From a virus, in the IMG/VR virus record IMGVR_UViG_3300031711_000266, positions 1-20,152 of that record: 20,152 nt of DNA. One strand, given 5' to 3'. Of this stretch, positions 1-7,182 are shown piece after piece. Every line of letters starts with the position of its first letter. Position 1 is the first letter of the stretch. Under the pieces are notes generated by a model. The model worked only from the letters and a program-made list of their open reading frames with translations, was not told the origin of the DNA and made no database searches. Made by a program: the position numbers and the translations under genes.

Positions 1-1407
1 CTTGCCGTCGTAGTTGCGCAAGCTATTGGTCATGCCGATCGGAAGACCGAGGCCGACGACACGATCGAGCAGGGAAACGATCTGCTTCTGTGTGACGCCG
101 GTGCCCAGGAAGCGGCAGCGGAAATCGTCGGTGCACAGTGTTTCGGGAGAACCCTCGGGCCAAACCTTGACGCCGCGGTTGGCCATCATTTCGAGCGTGA
201 GTCCATCGCCGGACGCTTTGCCGATCACTGCGGCCAGGCTGTTGGGCTCGCGCGAGGGCCATTCGACGTAGACGTCGACTCCGACCAGTTCGGTCTTCGG
301 CGCGGGCTTAGGCTCCGGCAACTTGATAGGTGGGCGAGGAGTCGTGGAGTATTCGGCGGCCTTGATCGTCTGCGGTTTCTGGCCGAGGCGCGCGACCACG
401 GCCTGGGCGAATTCCTTGGTGCCGACTTTCTGTTTGCTGAGGCCCTCCTGGAAGATGTCGTAAGTGTGGATGCCTTCCTCCAAGGTGCGGAGCCAGGCGT
501 TGTGGATGCGCTCGCCGACGTCGGGCTGGCCAATGTGCACCAGCATGAGTAGAGCGCCGTGGAGCAGGCCAGACGGATTCGCGAGGTTCTGTCCAGCGCG
601 GCGGGGAGCCGAACCGTGGATGGCCTCGAACATGGCGGCATGAGCGCCGATGTTGGACGATCCCGCGAGTCCGACGGAACCAGCGATTTGCGCGGCCACA
701 TCGGAAAGCACGTCGCCATAGAGGTTCGGCATGACGATGACGTCGAATGCTTCGGGCGTATCGGCTAGTTTGGCGGCGCCGATATCGACGATCCAGTGTT
801 CCTTCTCGAGGCTGGGGTATTCGGCAGAGATTTCGTCGTAGATCTTGTGGAAGCTGCCGTCGGTCATCTTGAGGATGTTGTCCTTGGTGAAGCAGGTGAC
901 CTTTTTGCGCTTGTACTGCATGGCGTACTCGAAAGCGTAGCGGACGATTTTCTCGCTACCGGGGCGGGAGATGACCTTGAGCGCGATGATCTCGTCGGGC
1001 GTGGCCTGGTACTCGATGCCGGCGTACAGATCCTCTTCGTTTTCGCGGACGATGACGACGTCCATGCCGGGGTGCTTGGTGCGGACGAAGGGGTGATACG
1101 ACACGCAGGGGCGGATGTTGGCGTAGAGGCCGAGCATCTTGCGGGTGGTGACGTTGAGGCTCTTGTATCCGCCGCCTTGAGGCGTGGTGATGGGAGCTTT
1201 CAGGAATACCTTGGTGCGGCGCAGCGAATCCCAGGAGCTGGGCGCGATGCCGGAGGTGTTTCCGGTGAGGTAGACCTTCTCGCCGACTTCGATGGTGTCT
1301 ATTTCAAGCGCTGCACCCGCCTCCTTGAGGATGTGCAACGTGGCGGCCATGATTTCGGGGCCGATGCCGTCACCGTGCGCGACGGTGATGGGGACTGGAG
1401 TGGGCAT
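1..1407 (-). CDS. icd: Isocitrate dehydrogenase, Thermus-type (3' end cut by window)
   Basis: Reading the minus strand from the ATG at 1407 gives 469 codons with no stop before the window edge. The enzyme oxidatively decarboxylates isocitrate to 2-oxoglutarate in the TCA cycle in the cytoplasm. It starts MPTPVPITVAHGDGIGPEI, the start of the isocitrate/isopropylmalate dehydrogenase family. Family motifs follow in order: PQGGGYKSLNV, RPCVSYHPF, VRENEEDLYAGIEYQ (substrate-binding Arg and Glu), FTKDNILKMTDG, MPNLYGDVLSDVAAQ (metal-binding Asp) and FEAIHGSAP (nucleotide site). The HGSAPRRAG segment has basic residues where NADP-dependent enzymes carry them, so NADP is likelier than NAD. A C-terminal extension from about residue 365 (VGVDVYVEW, ETLCTDDFRCRF) marks the long Thermus-type enzyme rather than leuB. 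That family is about 495 residues long, so only about 25 residues are probably missing. It sits apart from the phage-like genes and is a housekeeping gene. Confidence 0.93.
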   Translation of the reverse strand, partial: MPTPVPITVAHGDGIGPEIMAATLHILKEAGAALEIDTIEVGEKVYLTGNTSGIAPSSWDSLRRTKVFLKAPITTPQGGGYKSLNVTTRKMLGLYANIRPCVSYHPFVRTKHPGMDVVIVRENEEDLYAGIEYQATPDEIIALKVISRPGSEKIVRYAFEYAMQYKRKKVTCFTKDNILKMTDGSFHKIYDEISAEYPSLEKEHWIVDIGAAKLADTPEAFDVIVMPNLYGDVLSDVAAQIAGSVGLAGSSNIGAHAAMFEAIHGSAPRRAGQNLANPSGLLHGALLMLVHIGQPDVGERIHNAWLRTLEEGIHTYDIFQEGLSKQKVGTKEFAQAVVARLGQKPQTIKAAEYSTTPRPPIKLPEPKPAPKTELVGVDVYVEWPSREPNSLAAVIGKASGDGLTLEMMANRGVKVWPEGSPETLCTDDFRCRFLGTGVTQKQIVSLLDRVVGLGLPIGMTNSLRNYDGK

Positions 1408-1448
1408 GTTTTAGGGGTTAACCTTCTACGATAGCAGACAGGCCTCGG

Positions 1449-1463
1449 CAGGCGGTGAGCCTG
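1449..1463. repeat. Small inverted repeat between hicB and icd
   Basis: CAGGC and GCCTG arms (5 bp) flank GGTGA in the 79-base gap between the end of hicB and the start of icd. No T-run follows on the minus strand, so an intrinsic terminator is possible but weak. The rest of the gap holds nothing I recognise. Confidence 0.3.
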
Positions 1464-1486
1464 GAGACCGTCACCTTTACGGGAGA

Positions 1487-1921
1487 CTACGCGGCGTCCT
1501 CGACGGCTACCACGATCCGCTTTCCGAGAGCGTCGAGCGCGGCCTGGAGTTTCTCCGACTTCGTCTCGTGGTCGGGATCGAGCATCCGGCGGATGACCGT
1601 TTCCCTTACGCCCAGGCGGCGAGCCAATGCCGAGTTGCTGATGCCTTGCTCGCGGACGGCGAGATAGAGAGCGAGTTTGCCGGCGATCCACAGCGGGACG
1701 GGGATGAGACGCTGCCCTCGCTTGAGTGTCGATGGAGGTGGAACGGCGGACTTCTTGGCGATAAGCGTAGCGATGACGCTTCCCAGGCAGTCAATAGCTT
1801 CTTCGACCGCTTCGCGCATATCCTTGCCATCGGTGTGGGCCCCGGGGAAATCAGGGAAGCTGACAACCGGCCGTCCTTTTTCGTCGCGCCGGAATGTGGC
1901 GGGGTAGACAAATGAAGACAT
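1487..1921 (-). CDS. hicB: HicB-family antitoxin with C-terminal HTH
   Basis: This is a 144-residue protein of the HicB antitoxin family, which binds and neutralises the HicA mRNA interferase and usually represses its own operon. The N-terminal half (FVYPATFRRDEKGRPVVSFPDFPGAHTDG, then EAVEEAIDCLGSVI; given here in segments) is the degenerate RNase-H-like HicB fold with its typical substrate-like loop FPDFPG. Residues about 92-130 (SNSALARRLGVRETVIRRML) form a helix-turn-helix, so this is the DNA-binding HicB type. A GTG at 1936 overlaps the hicA stop as GTGA and adds five residues. I prefer the ATG at 1921 because AAGGG lies at a good distance upstream. The gene follows hicA in the same direction and is translationally linked to it. 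Confidence 0.88.
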   Translation of the reverse strand: MSSFVYPATFRRDEKGRPVVSFPDFPGAHTDGKDMREAVEEAIDCLGSVIATLIAKKSAVPPPSTLKRGQRLIPVPLWIAGKLALYLAVREQGISNSALARRLGVRETVIRRMLDPDHETKSEKLQAALDALGKRIVVAVEDAA

Positions 1922-1932
1922 GATAGATCCCT

Positions 1933-2145
1933 TCACAATTCCCTAGGATCGATTCCCAGGTCTTTACACATTGCGCGGAGTAACCCTGCGCCGATTTCTT
2001 TCCTTCGATCCTTCACGACGGTGAAGGACGAGCCGAAATACAAAGTTCCATGGCTCCCTTTCCCCTTCGCGGGAATGAAGACAAAGTCGAGGTTTTTCCG
2101 GCGCGCGAGTGTGGCAAGCTTGCGCAGGAACTCACTCCCCTTCAC
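1933..2145 (-). CDS. hicA: HicA-family mRNA interferase toxin
   Basis: This is a 70-residue protein of the HicA toxin family, a small dsRBD-like ribonuclease that cleaves mRNA when free of HicB. The start reads MKGSEFLRKLATLARRK. The GKGSHGTLYF segment holds the conserved catalytic His (residue 32), and the C-terminus ends in RAMCKDLGIDPREL, the usual HicA end. The length is typical, with no sign of truncation. The start is GTG at 2145. No Shine-Dalgarno sequence is visible, and a -10-like GATACT (minus strand, 2157-2152) would place the transcript start almost on the GTG, so a leaderless message is possible. The stop overlaps the alternative GTG of hicB. Confidence 0.88.
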   Translation of the reverse strand: MKGSEFLRKLATLARRKNLDFVFIPAKGKGSHGTLYFGSSFTVVKDRRKEIGAGLLRAMCKDLGIDPREL

Positions 2146-2155
2146 GTCTTAAGTA

Positions 2156-2173
2156 TCGCACACTTGTGTGCGA
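2156..2173. promoter_or_regulatory. Candidate hicAB operator palindrome
   Basis: TCGCACACTTGTGTGCGA is a perfect inverted repeat: 8-bp arms around a TT centre. It lies 10 bases upstream of the hicA start, between a possible -35 (TTAACT, minus strand 2182-2177) and the -10-like GATACT, which it partly overlaps. HicB here has an HTH domain, and HTH-type HicB proteins bind palindromes in their own promoter. The autoregulation is inferred. Confidence 0.65.
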
Positions 2174-2205
2174 CGAGTTAAAGAGACGGCAGACTGGCGT
2201 CCGTC

Positions 2206-2223
2206 GCAGGTCTAGAGACCTGC
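2206..2223. repeat. Short hairpin-forming inverted repeat
   Basis: GCAGGTCTAGAGACCTGC has 8-bp arms around an AG centre, followed by CCCTATGC. It lies in the divergent gap between hicA (leftward) and the sugar dehydrogenase (rightward). It looks like a miniature interspersed repeat. With only 31 bases to the next start codon, it could form a hairpin in that 5' leader. Confidence 0.5.
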
Positions 2224-2254
2224 CCTATGCACATTTGAGATAGACTCGGGGGCG

Positions 2255-3418
2255 ATGCGGATTTTATCCTTCCTGATTATTGCGGCGGTAGCGTGGGCGC
2301 AGCCGCAGGCCTACCCTCTGGGCGCGGGGCCGTGGACGTACACCACCTACGAGAAGAACCAGAAGATTCGGGTGTCGGTGGTGACGAAAGGGCTCTCGCA
2401 TCCGTGGAGTTTAGCGTTCCTGCCAAATGGGGATGTGTTGATCACAGAGCGGCCGGGGCGGCTGCGGATCATGCATAACGGCCTGCTGGCGCCGGAACCG
2501 ATCGCGGGGATTGCGGGTTTGTCGATCGACCAGCTGTTCGATGTCGCGCTGCATCCGGATTTCGCGAAGAACGGGTTCGTGTATCTCACCTACATCAAGA
2601 AGGGCAAGGCTCCGGATGGCAAGAACGGCTATTGGGCGACGACGGCGCTGGCGAGGGGGAAATTCGATGGCAAGTCGCTCACTGGCGTTCAGGATGTATT
2701 CGTGGCGGATGCGTGGCAGCCGCTCAATGGAGGCGATGGATCGCGGGTGGCGTTCGGGCCGGATGGCAAGATGTACTTCAGTTCGTCGCACCGGAGGAAT
2801 CCGGATGCGCCGCAGGATCTGAGTTCGGATGTCGGGAAGATTTTGCGCCTGAATGACGACGGCACGATTCCCAAGGACAATCCGTTCGTGGGGAAAGCCG
2901 GAGCAAAGCCGGAGATTTATTCCTGGGGGCATCGCACGATATTGGGGTTGACCTTCAAGCCGGGGACTAATGAGCTGTGGGAGACGGAGAACGGTCCGCA
3001 GGGCGGGGACGAGGTGAACGTGATCAAGGCGGGCAAGAATTACGGGTGGCCGTTGGTGACGTATGGTCGGGACTACGACGGCAAGCGGCTTCCGGGTCCG
3101 TCGAGGGACGGGTTCGAGCCGCCGGAGCTGTTCTGGGTGCCATCGGTGACCGCGTCGGGGATATTGTTCTACAGCGGCGACAAGATCCCGGCGTGGAAGG
3201 GGAATTTGTTCCTTGGGTCGATGACGGTCGGTCGGTTGCCGGGGACGGGGAATTTGCAGAGGATCGTGTTCAACGAGAACGGCGAGCAGCGGCGGGAATC
3301 GCTGCTGACGGATCTGCATCAGCGCATCCGGGATGTGCGGCAGGGGCCGGACGGGCTGTTGTATCTGCTGACGGATGAGAATGACGGCGCGATGTTGAAG
3401 ATCGAGCCGGGGCAGTGA
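2255..3418 (+). CDS. PQQ-dependent soluble aldose sugar dehydrogenase
   Basis: This 387-residue protein belongs to the glucose/sorbosone dehydrogenase family of six-bladed beta-propellers, which oxidise sugar C1 with pyrroloquinoline quinone in the periplasm. Residues 1-15 (MRILSFLIIAAVAWA) are a cleavable signal peptide ending at AWA|QP. Family motifs are clear: GLSHPWSLAFLPNGDVLITE, then RPGRLRI, GDGSRVAFGPDGKMY, GKILRLNDDGTIPKDNPF, YSWGHRTILGL, and GPQGGDEVNVIKAGKNYGWP, which supplies calcium and PQQ ligands. The length matches the soluble aldose sugar dehydrogenase subgroup (Asd/YliI-like). It is a single gene in front of the phage-like cluster, with no PQQ biosynthesis genes nearby. It looks like a chromosomal flank gene. 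Confidence 0.92.
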   Translation: MRILSFLIIAAVAWAQPQAYPLGAGPWTYTTYEKNQKIRVSVVTKGLSHPWSLAFLPNGDVLITERPGRLRIMHNGLLAPEPIAGIAGLSIDQLFDVALHPDFAKNGFVYLTYIKKGKAPDGKNGYWATTALARGKFDGKSLTGVQDVFVADAWQPLNGGDGSRVAFGPDGKMYFSSSHRRNPDAPQDLSSDVGKILRLNDDGTIPKDNPFVGKAGAKPEIYSWGHRTILGLTFKPGTNELWETENGPQGGDEVNVIKAGKNYGWPLVTYGRDYDGKRLPGPSRDGFEPPELFWVPSVTASGILFYSGDKIPAWKGNLFLGSMTVGRLPGTGNLQRIVFNENGEQRRESLLTDLHQRIRDVRQGPDGLLYLLTDENDGAMLKIEPGQ

Positions 3419-3463
3419 AATCGGGGACAGCGACGAGATAGCGTGTCGTTACTGCAGACACGA

Positions 3464-3539
3464 GGGGACAGCCAGCCGATTTCGGGGCGATGTTGCGGAC
3501 AGCGCGGCGTTAGTTCATCGAAATCGGTAGGCAGTCCCC
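3464..3539. repeat. Interspersed repeat A, copy 1 (imperfect inverted repeat)
   Basis: A 21-base left arm (3464-3484, beginning GGGGACAGCC and ending GATTTCG) and a 21-base right arm (3519-3539, CGAAATCGG...CAGTCCCC) are reverse complements with three mismatches. They enclose a 34-base loop containing GCGGACAG and TTAGTTCAT. A near-identical copy lies at 6612. It sits just downstream of the sugar dehydrogenase and may act as a transcript-end hairpin. The following 3540-3600 is AT-richer and could hold the cluster promoter, but I see no convincing -35/-10 pair. Confidence 0.8.
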
Positions 3540-3600
3540 AATTTCCGCGCAATAGCCTACTTCCAAACAAAAACAAGTTCTTTCGCGATGGCGACTTAGC

Positions 3601-3855
3601 GTGCTGCGGAATGCGTGCGCCCGAAGTGTGCGGATAGACTTCGGTCGTGAGCAAACTGAGCGAAAGCAAAAAAAAAAGACTCAGGCCGCGGTAGTAGACA
3701 AGCTGCTGAAGAACGTGGAGAAGAAGTTGGCAGGCAAGGACGTAAAAGCGACCTTGGGAGATTACATCAAGCTAGTGCAACTCCAGGCGGAACTGGAAGA
3801 GGAAGAGCCGAAGGACATCACGGTGACCTGGGTGGAACCGAAACCCGAGACGTAG
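3601..3855 (+). CDS. Putative terminase small subunit-like protein
   Basis: This small charged protein lies directly upstream of the large terminase, where the DNA-recognition small subunit usually sits. The well-behaved part runs from about 3678 (TQAAVVDKLLKNVEKKL, then GKDVKATLGDYIKLVQLQAEL and EPKDITVTWVEP), which is mostly helical with a short C-terminal strand. The start is unsure. The in-frame GTG at 3601 has no ribosome site and encodes an unconvincing N-terminus. A GTG at 3647 in another frame encodes MSKLSESKKK and runs into the 10-A tract at 3668-3677, where a one-base slip would join it to this frame. No HTH is obvious, so the terminase role rests on position and size. Confidence 0.55.
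   Translation: MLRNACARSVRIDFGREQTERKQKKKTQAAVVDKLLKNVEKKLAGKDVKATLGDYIKLVQLQAELEEEEPKDITVTWVEPKPET
3668..3677 (+). other. Ten-A homopolymer, possible slippage site
   Basis: Ten consecutive A residues occur near the 5' end of the small-terminase gene. The frame starting at GTG 3647 (MSKLSESKKK) stops soon after the tract, while the frame that encodes the rest of the protein is one base back. Polymerase or ribosome slippage here would create a plausible N-terminus. A sequencing error or a length polymorphism would do the same. Confidence 0.4.
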
Positions 3856-3866
3856 AGCGCCGAGAC

Positions 3867-5132
3867 ATTGAATATTGGCCGCTGCCGTCGCAGAAGCGGT
3901 TCCACGAATCGGGGGCGAGGTTCAAGGGGTTTTCGGGACCGATCGGATCGGGCAAGAGCCAGGCGTTGTGCCAGGAAGCGATCAAGCTGAGTTACTTGAA
4001 TCCTGGGCGAACGGGGCTGATCGGGGCACCGACGTATCCGATGTTGCGGGATGCGACGGTAGCGGCGTTGTTAGAGGCGCTGGCGAAGAACGGAATTCCG
4101 CACGAGGTGAATCGTGCGGAGAACTATCTGCTGATGGGGGAAACGAGATCGAGGATCTTGTTTCGGGCGGTGGAGGAGTTCGAGCGGCTACGCGGGAGCA
4201 ACCTGGCGTGGTTCGGACTGGACGAGCTGACGTACACGTCAGAAGAGGCCTGGCTGCGGCTGGAAGGGCGGCTAAGAGATCCAAAAGCAGCCAGGCTGTG
4301 CGGGTTCGCGGTGTGGACCCCGAAGGGTTACGACTGGGTCTACGAGCGGTTCGTCGCGGAGCGGGTGGATGGCTATGAGGTGGTGACCGCGAAGGCGTTC
4401 GAGAATCGGCATCTGCTGGAGCGGGTGCCGGACTACTACGAGCGGCTCAAGAGCAGTTATGACACGCGGTTTTATCAGCAGGAGGTGCTCGGCGAGTATC
4501 TGCATTTGCATGCCGGGCGAGTGTACTACGGATTCGAGCGGGGGAAGAATGTCGCTGAAGTGAAGGTGGATCGGAATCGGGCGCTGTTGTGGGCGCTGGA
4601 TTTCAACGTGGATCCGATGTGCTCAGTCGTCGCGCAGGTGGGGGGCGAGGGAGTGGTGGTGCTGGACGAGATCGTGCTGAGCCGGGCGACGACGCAGCAG
4701 GCGTGCGAGGAATTTCAGAATCGGTTTCCGGAACATGGCGCGGGGCTGAAGGTGTATGCGGACGCGTCGGGGGCGCATATGCAGACGACGGGGACGTCGG
4801 ATCTAGCGGTGCTGAAGAAGTTCTTTCGGAGCGGCGAGTACGGGGCGGTGGAGTTTAAAGTTCCGAGGTCGAATCCGGCGGTGCGGGATCGGGTGATGGT
4901 GGTCAACGCGGCGTTGGAGCCGGCGGATGGGGAGTCGCGGCTATTGATCGATGGGCGCTGCAAAGAGTTGATCAAAGACCTGGAGCAGGTGGCGTACAAG
5001 GAGAACACTCAGGTGATCGACAAGGATCGGGATCCGAGGAGAACGCACTTGTCGGATGCGCTGGGGTATCTAGTTTGGCAGGAGCTGCGGGTGGGGGAGA
5101 GGGTCGGAGAGAGAGGGACGAGGCTGATTTAA
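3867..5132 (+). CDS. Phage terminase large subunit
   Basis: This is the ATP-driven DNA-packaging motor and headful nuclease. With residue 1 at 3867, Walker A is GPIGSGKS (24-31), Walker B with its catalytic Glu is LAWFGLDE (ending 120), and the RuvC-like nuclease acids are D245 in ALDFN, D299 in YADASG and D397 in HLSDALGY. The first ATG/GTG/TTG start in this frame is TTG at 3966, which lies after Walker A, so it cannot give a working motor. Upstream the frame is open but holds no canonical start. ATT at 3867, before EYWPLPSQKRFHE, is my best guess. It lies 11 bases after the small-terminase stop, so translational coupling is possible. A lost ATG or a frameshift fusion with the upstream gene are the alternatives. 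The length of about 421 residues is normal for TerL. Confidence 0.88.
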   Translation: MEYWPLPSQKRFHESGARFKGFSGPIGSGKSQALCQEAIKLSYLNPGRTGLIGAPTYPMLRDATVAALLEALAKNGIPHEVNRAENYLLMGETRSRILFRAVEEFERLRGSNLAWFGLDELTYTSEEAWLRLEGRLRDPKAARLCGFAVWTPKGYDWVYERFVAERVDGYEVVTAKAFENRHLLERVPDYYERLKSSYDTRFYQQEVLGEYLHLHAGRVYYGFERGKNVAEVKVDRNRALLWALDFNVDPMCSVVAQVGGEGVVVLDEIVLSRATTQQACEEFQNRFPEHGAGLKVYADASGAHMQTTGTSDLAVLKKFFRSGEYGAVEFKVPRSNPAVRDRVMVVNAALEPADGESRLLIDGRCKELIKDLEQVAYKENTQVIDKDRDPRRTHLSDALGYLVWQELRVGERVGERGTRLI

Positions 5133-5140
5133 AGCATTTA

Positions 5141-5204
5141 GGCGGGGCTAAAGCCCCGCTTGCAGGCTGAAGCCCGCTCCACAAAGGCTGAAAGCCTGCC
5201 CTCC
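5141..5204. repeat. Interspersed repeat B, copy 1 (multi-hairpin)
   Basis: GCGGGGCTAAAGCCCCGC (5142-5159) is a perfect hairpin with 8-bp arms. It is followed by CAGGCTGAAGCC and AGGCTGAAAGCCT (5185-5197, 5-bp arms) and ends CTGCCCTCC. A related copy lies at 8131. It fills the gap between the terminase and portal genes, and its right edge abuts the portal ribosome-binding site AAGGAG at 5206. Confidence 0.8.
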
Positions 5205-5215
5205 TAAGGAGAGTG

Positions 5216-6592
5216 ATGGTGTTCGACATTGATCAAGAGCATCCGGAGTATGTGGCGAAGAAGGTCGCGTGGCGAAGATATCGCGATCTGTATGCGGGCG
5301 GCGAACAGTTCCGTGTGAATGCGGCGGAGTACCTGATCCCCCGCCAGAGGGAGCCGGGCGAGGTATACGCAGAGCGGCTGTGCCGGATTTTCTACGAGAA
5401 CTACGTGGGATCGATCGTGGACTGGTACGCGGCGACGCTGTTCCGGCAGGAGCCGGTGATCACCTTCGACGGCAGCGATGCGGCGTCGAAAACATTCTTC
5501 GCGGCGCTGGTGGAGGATTCGGACCGAAGAGGCACGTCGCTGACAGATTTCTTTCGGCGGCAGTTCACGGAGAGTTTGGTGACGGGCACCAGTTACGTGC
5601 TGGTGGATTTTCCGCGCATCGCCACATGGGACACAAGGCGGCCGGGGACGCGCGGGGAGGAAGACGCGAGCGGTGCGTCGCGGGCGTACCTGGTGGAATA
5701 CGGCGCGGACGACGTCATCAACTGGAGCCTGGATGAGTACGGGAACTTCGAGTGGGTGGTAATCCGGACGAAACAGATCAAGAAAGATCGTGTGGAGGAT
5801 CCGGATTGGCGAACCGAGACCAAGTGGGCGTACTACGACAAGCAGACTTATCGAATCTATCTTGAGCGCGATGGTGAAGGCAAACTCATCGATCAAGGAA
5901 CGCACGCGTTGGCCAAGCTGGGGCAAACACCGCTGTTTGCGCTGCGGATTCCGGAAGGGCTGTGGATGCTCAATCGGGCGGCCTCGCTGCAACTGGAGCA
6001 CTTCAATAAGTCGAATGCCCTGAGCTGGGCGCTGACGATGGGGCTGTTCGCGATGCCGGTGGTGTATTCGGATCGCGAGTGGAGCCAGATGGTGGGGGAG
6101 AGCTATTACATCCAGCTTGGACCGCAGGACAGGTTCGGCTGGACGGAGCCGGAAGGAAAGGTCTACCAGATCGCCGCGGACAACCTGGTGCGGCTGCGGG
6201 AAGAGATCTACAGGGTGTGCTATCTGAGCCAGGCCGGAGTCGAGCAAAGCGGAACGCAGCGCCAGAGCGCGCTCAGCAAGCAGATGGATTTTGCAATCAC
6301 GCAGGAGGTACTGCGCGGATACGGGGACGCAATCAAAGAGCAGATCCGGCGAGTGCTGCGGGCGACGGCGGCGGCTCGCGAAGACGGGTTGGATGTGAGT
6401 GTAACCGGCATGGACGAGTTTGACATCGCGGACTTCGGGACGGAACTGGAGGACGCAAAGCAACTACTCACGCTGGGCGTGACGTCGCCGACGCTGACGA
6501 AGGAAGTCTTCAAGAAGCTGGCGCTGAAGTATCTGTGCGATTCGCGGCAGGACGTGAAGGATCGGATTGTGGAAGAGATCGAGGGGGTTTGA
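5216..6592 (+). CDS. Phage portal protein
   Basis: This 458-residue protein most resembles the DUF4055-type portal family. The portal dodecamer sits at one capsid vertex, docks the terminase and later joins the tail. Supporting features are the N-terminal DLYAGGEQFRVNAAEYLIPR, the aromatic-rich FYENYVGSIVDWYAATLF, the central RIPEGLWMLNRAASLQLEHF, and the long C-terminal helical stretch with SALSKQMDF and ELEDAKQLLTLGVTSPTLTKEVFKKLA. It lies immediately after the large terminase, the canonical position. The start at ATG 5216 is favoured by AAGGAG four bases upstream; a GTG at 5213 would be too close to that site. The length is normal and there is no sign of damage. Confidence 0.85.
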   Translation: MVFDIDQEHPEYVAKKVAWRRYRDLYAGGEQFRVNAAEYLIPRQREPGEVYAERLCRIFYENYVGSIVDWYAATLFRQEPVITFDGSDAASKTFFAALVEDSDRRGTSLTDFFRRQFTESLVTGTSYVLVDFPRIATWDTRRPGTRGEEDASGASRAYLVEYGADDVINWSLDEYGNFEWVVIRTKQIKKDRVEDPDWRTETKWAYYDKQTYRIYLERDGEGKLIDQGTHALAKLGQTPLFALRIPEGLWMLNRAASLQLEHFNKSNALSWALTMGLFAMPVVYSDREWSQMVGESYYIQLGPQDRFGWTEPEGKVYQIAADNLVRLREEIYRVCYLSQAGVEQSGTQRQSALSKQMDFAITQEVLRGYGDAIKEQIRRVLRATAAAREDGLDVSVTGMDEFDIADFGTELEDAKQLLTLGVTSPTLTKEVFKKLALKYLCDSRQDVKDRIVEEIEGV

Positions 6593-6611
6593 CGGGGGCG
6601 CGGGAACGCGT

Positions 6612-6736
6612 GGGGACAGCCAGCCGATTTCGGGGAGCTGCCGCGGACAGAGGGGACTGTAGTTCATCGAAATCGGTAGGCAGTCCCTCACGCTCCGTCG
6701 GTTGATCGAAATCGGTGGGCAGTCCCCCACGCTCCG
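6612..6736. repeat. Interspersed repeat A, copy 2 with duplicated right arm
   Basis: The left arm at 6612-6632 is identical to the left arm at 3464. The right arm at 6668-6687 matches 3519-3538, and the loop again contains GCGGACAG and TAGTTCAT. The right arm plus its flank (ATCGAAATCGG to CACGCTCCG) is then repeated 39 bases on (about 6704-6736) with a few changes, a tandem duplication. It lies between the portal and scaffold genes and ends just before the scaffold ribosome site. Confidence 0.8.
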
Positions 6737-6753
6737 AGTGGATAGGAGAGGGC

Positions 6754-7167
6754 ATGGACGAAACAGATATTCGAGTGGTGCTGGAGGAACTGGCGGAGGA
6801 GCGGCGCCGAAGAGAAGGCCTGGAGAAGCGGGTGGAGGAAGCCGAACGGGGATCGGCCATCCGGGCGGAGCTGCAGAAGCTGGGGGTGGCGAAGCTCGAT
6901 CTGGCGTACAAGGCGGTAAAGGACGAAGTTCCGCGCGACGGCGGAGAGATGAAAGAGTTCCTGAAGAAATTCGTCGGCGAGAATCCGGAGCTGTTGCCGG
7001 CGCGGGTGGCGGGGGGGTCGGGGGCAAGTGGCGGGACACGTGGGAGCGGCGCGGGGGCGGGTGGGGTGGACATCGACAAGATCCGGCCGGGGATGAGCGC
7101 GGAAGAGATGGACAGGGTGAGGCAGGAAATCGCGCGGGTGGCGTCGCAAACGCTACGCGGGCTTTGA
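6754..7167 (+). CDS. Putative capsid scaffolding protein
   Basis: This 137-residue, highly charged, mostly helical protein sits between portal and capsid, where scaffolding proteins (and often a head protease) lie. Residues about 3-45 (VVLEELAEERRRREGLEKRV and onward) should form a coiled coil. A Gly/Ala/Ser linker follows near residues 88-108, then a terminal helix pair (PGMSAEEMDRVRQEIARVAS), like the coat-binding tail of scaffolds. It has no protease motif. The start at ATG 6754 has AGGAG five bases upstream; the earlier GTG at 6715 falls inside the repeat and is rejected. Scaffolds diverge fast, so the call rests on position and composition. Confidence 0.6.
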   Translation: MDETDIRVVLEELAEERRRREGLEKRVEEAERGSAIRAELQKLGVAKLDLAYKAVKDEVPRDGGEMKEFLKKFVGENPELLPARVAGGSGASGGTRGSGAGAGGVDIDKIRPGMSAEEMDRVRQEIARVASQTLRGL

Positions 7168-7182
7168 TGCGTAGGAGACAGA

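Noticed and set aside
796-1434. A 212-codon plus-strand frame opposite icd.
   Set aside because: It is antisense to a clear isocitrate dehydrogenase and its Asp/Val/Gly-rich product matches no known pattern.
3875-4378. A 167-codon frame overlapping the terminase start as an alternative gene.
   Set aside because: The terminase frame has Walker A, Walker B and nuclease motifs across the same bases; the alternative is Gly/Arg/Ala-rich with no motif.
5204-6463. A 419-codon open frame on the minus strand opposite the portal gene, and similar long antisense frames at 2411-3319, 7271-8029 and 10349-11440.
   Set aside because: They are shadows of GC-rich codon use in the sense genes. Their products are Arg/Pro/His-rich low-complexity sequence with no family motifs.
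3464-6736. The two repeat A copies as phage attachment sites (attL/attR).
   Set aside because: Both lie in or near the left half of the cluster, one is internal to the morphogenesis genes, and their palindromic structure with a duplicated arm fits an interspersed repeat better than att cores.
6593-6753. A missing head maturation protease between portal and scaffold.
   Set aside because: The gap is only 160 bases and is filled by repeat A. Neither the portal nor the scaffold-like protein shows a protease motif.
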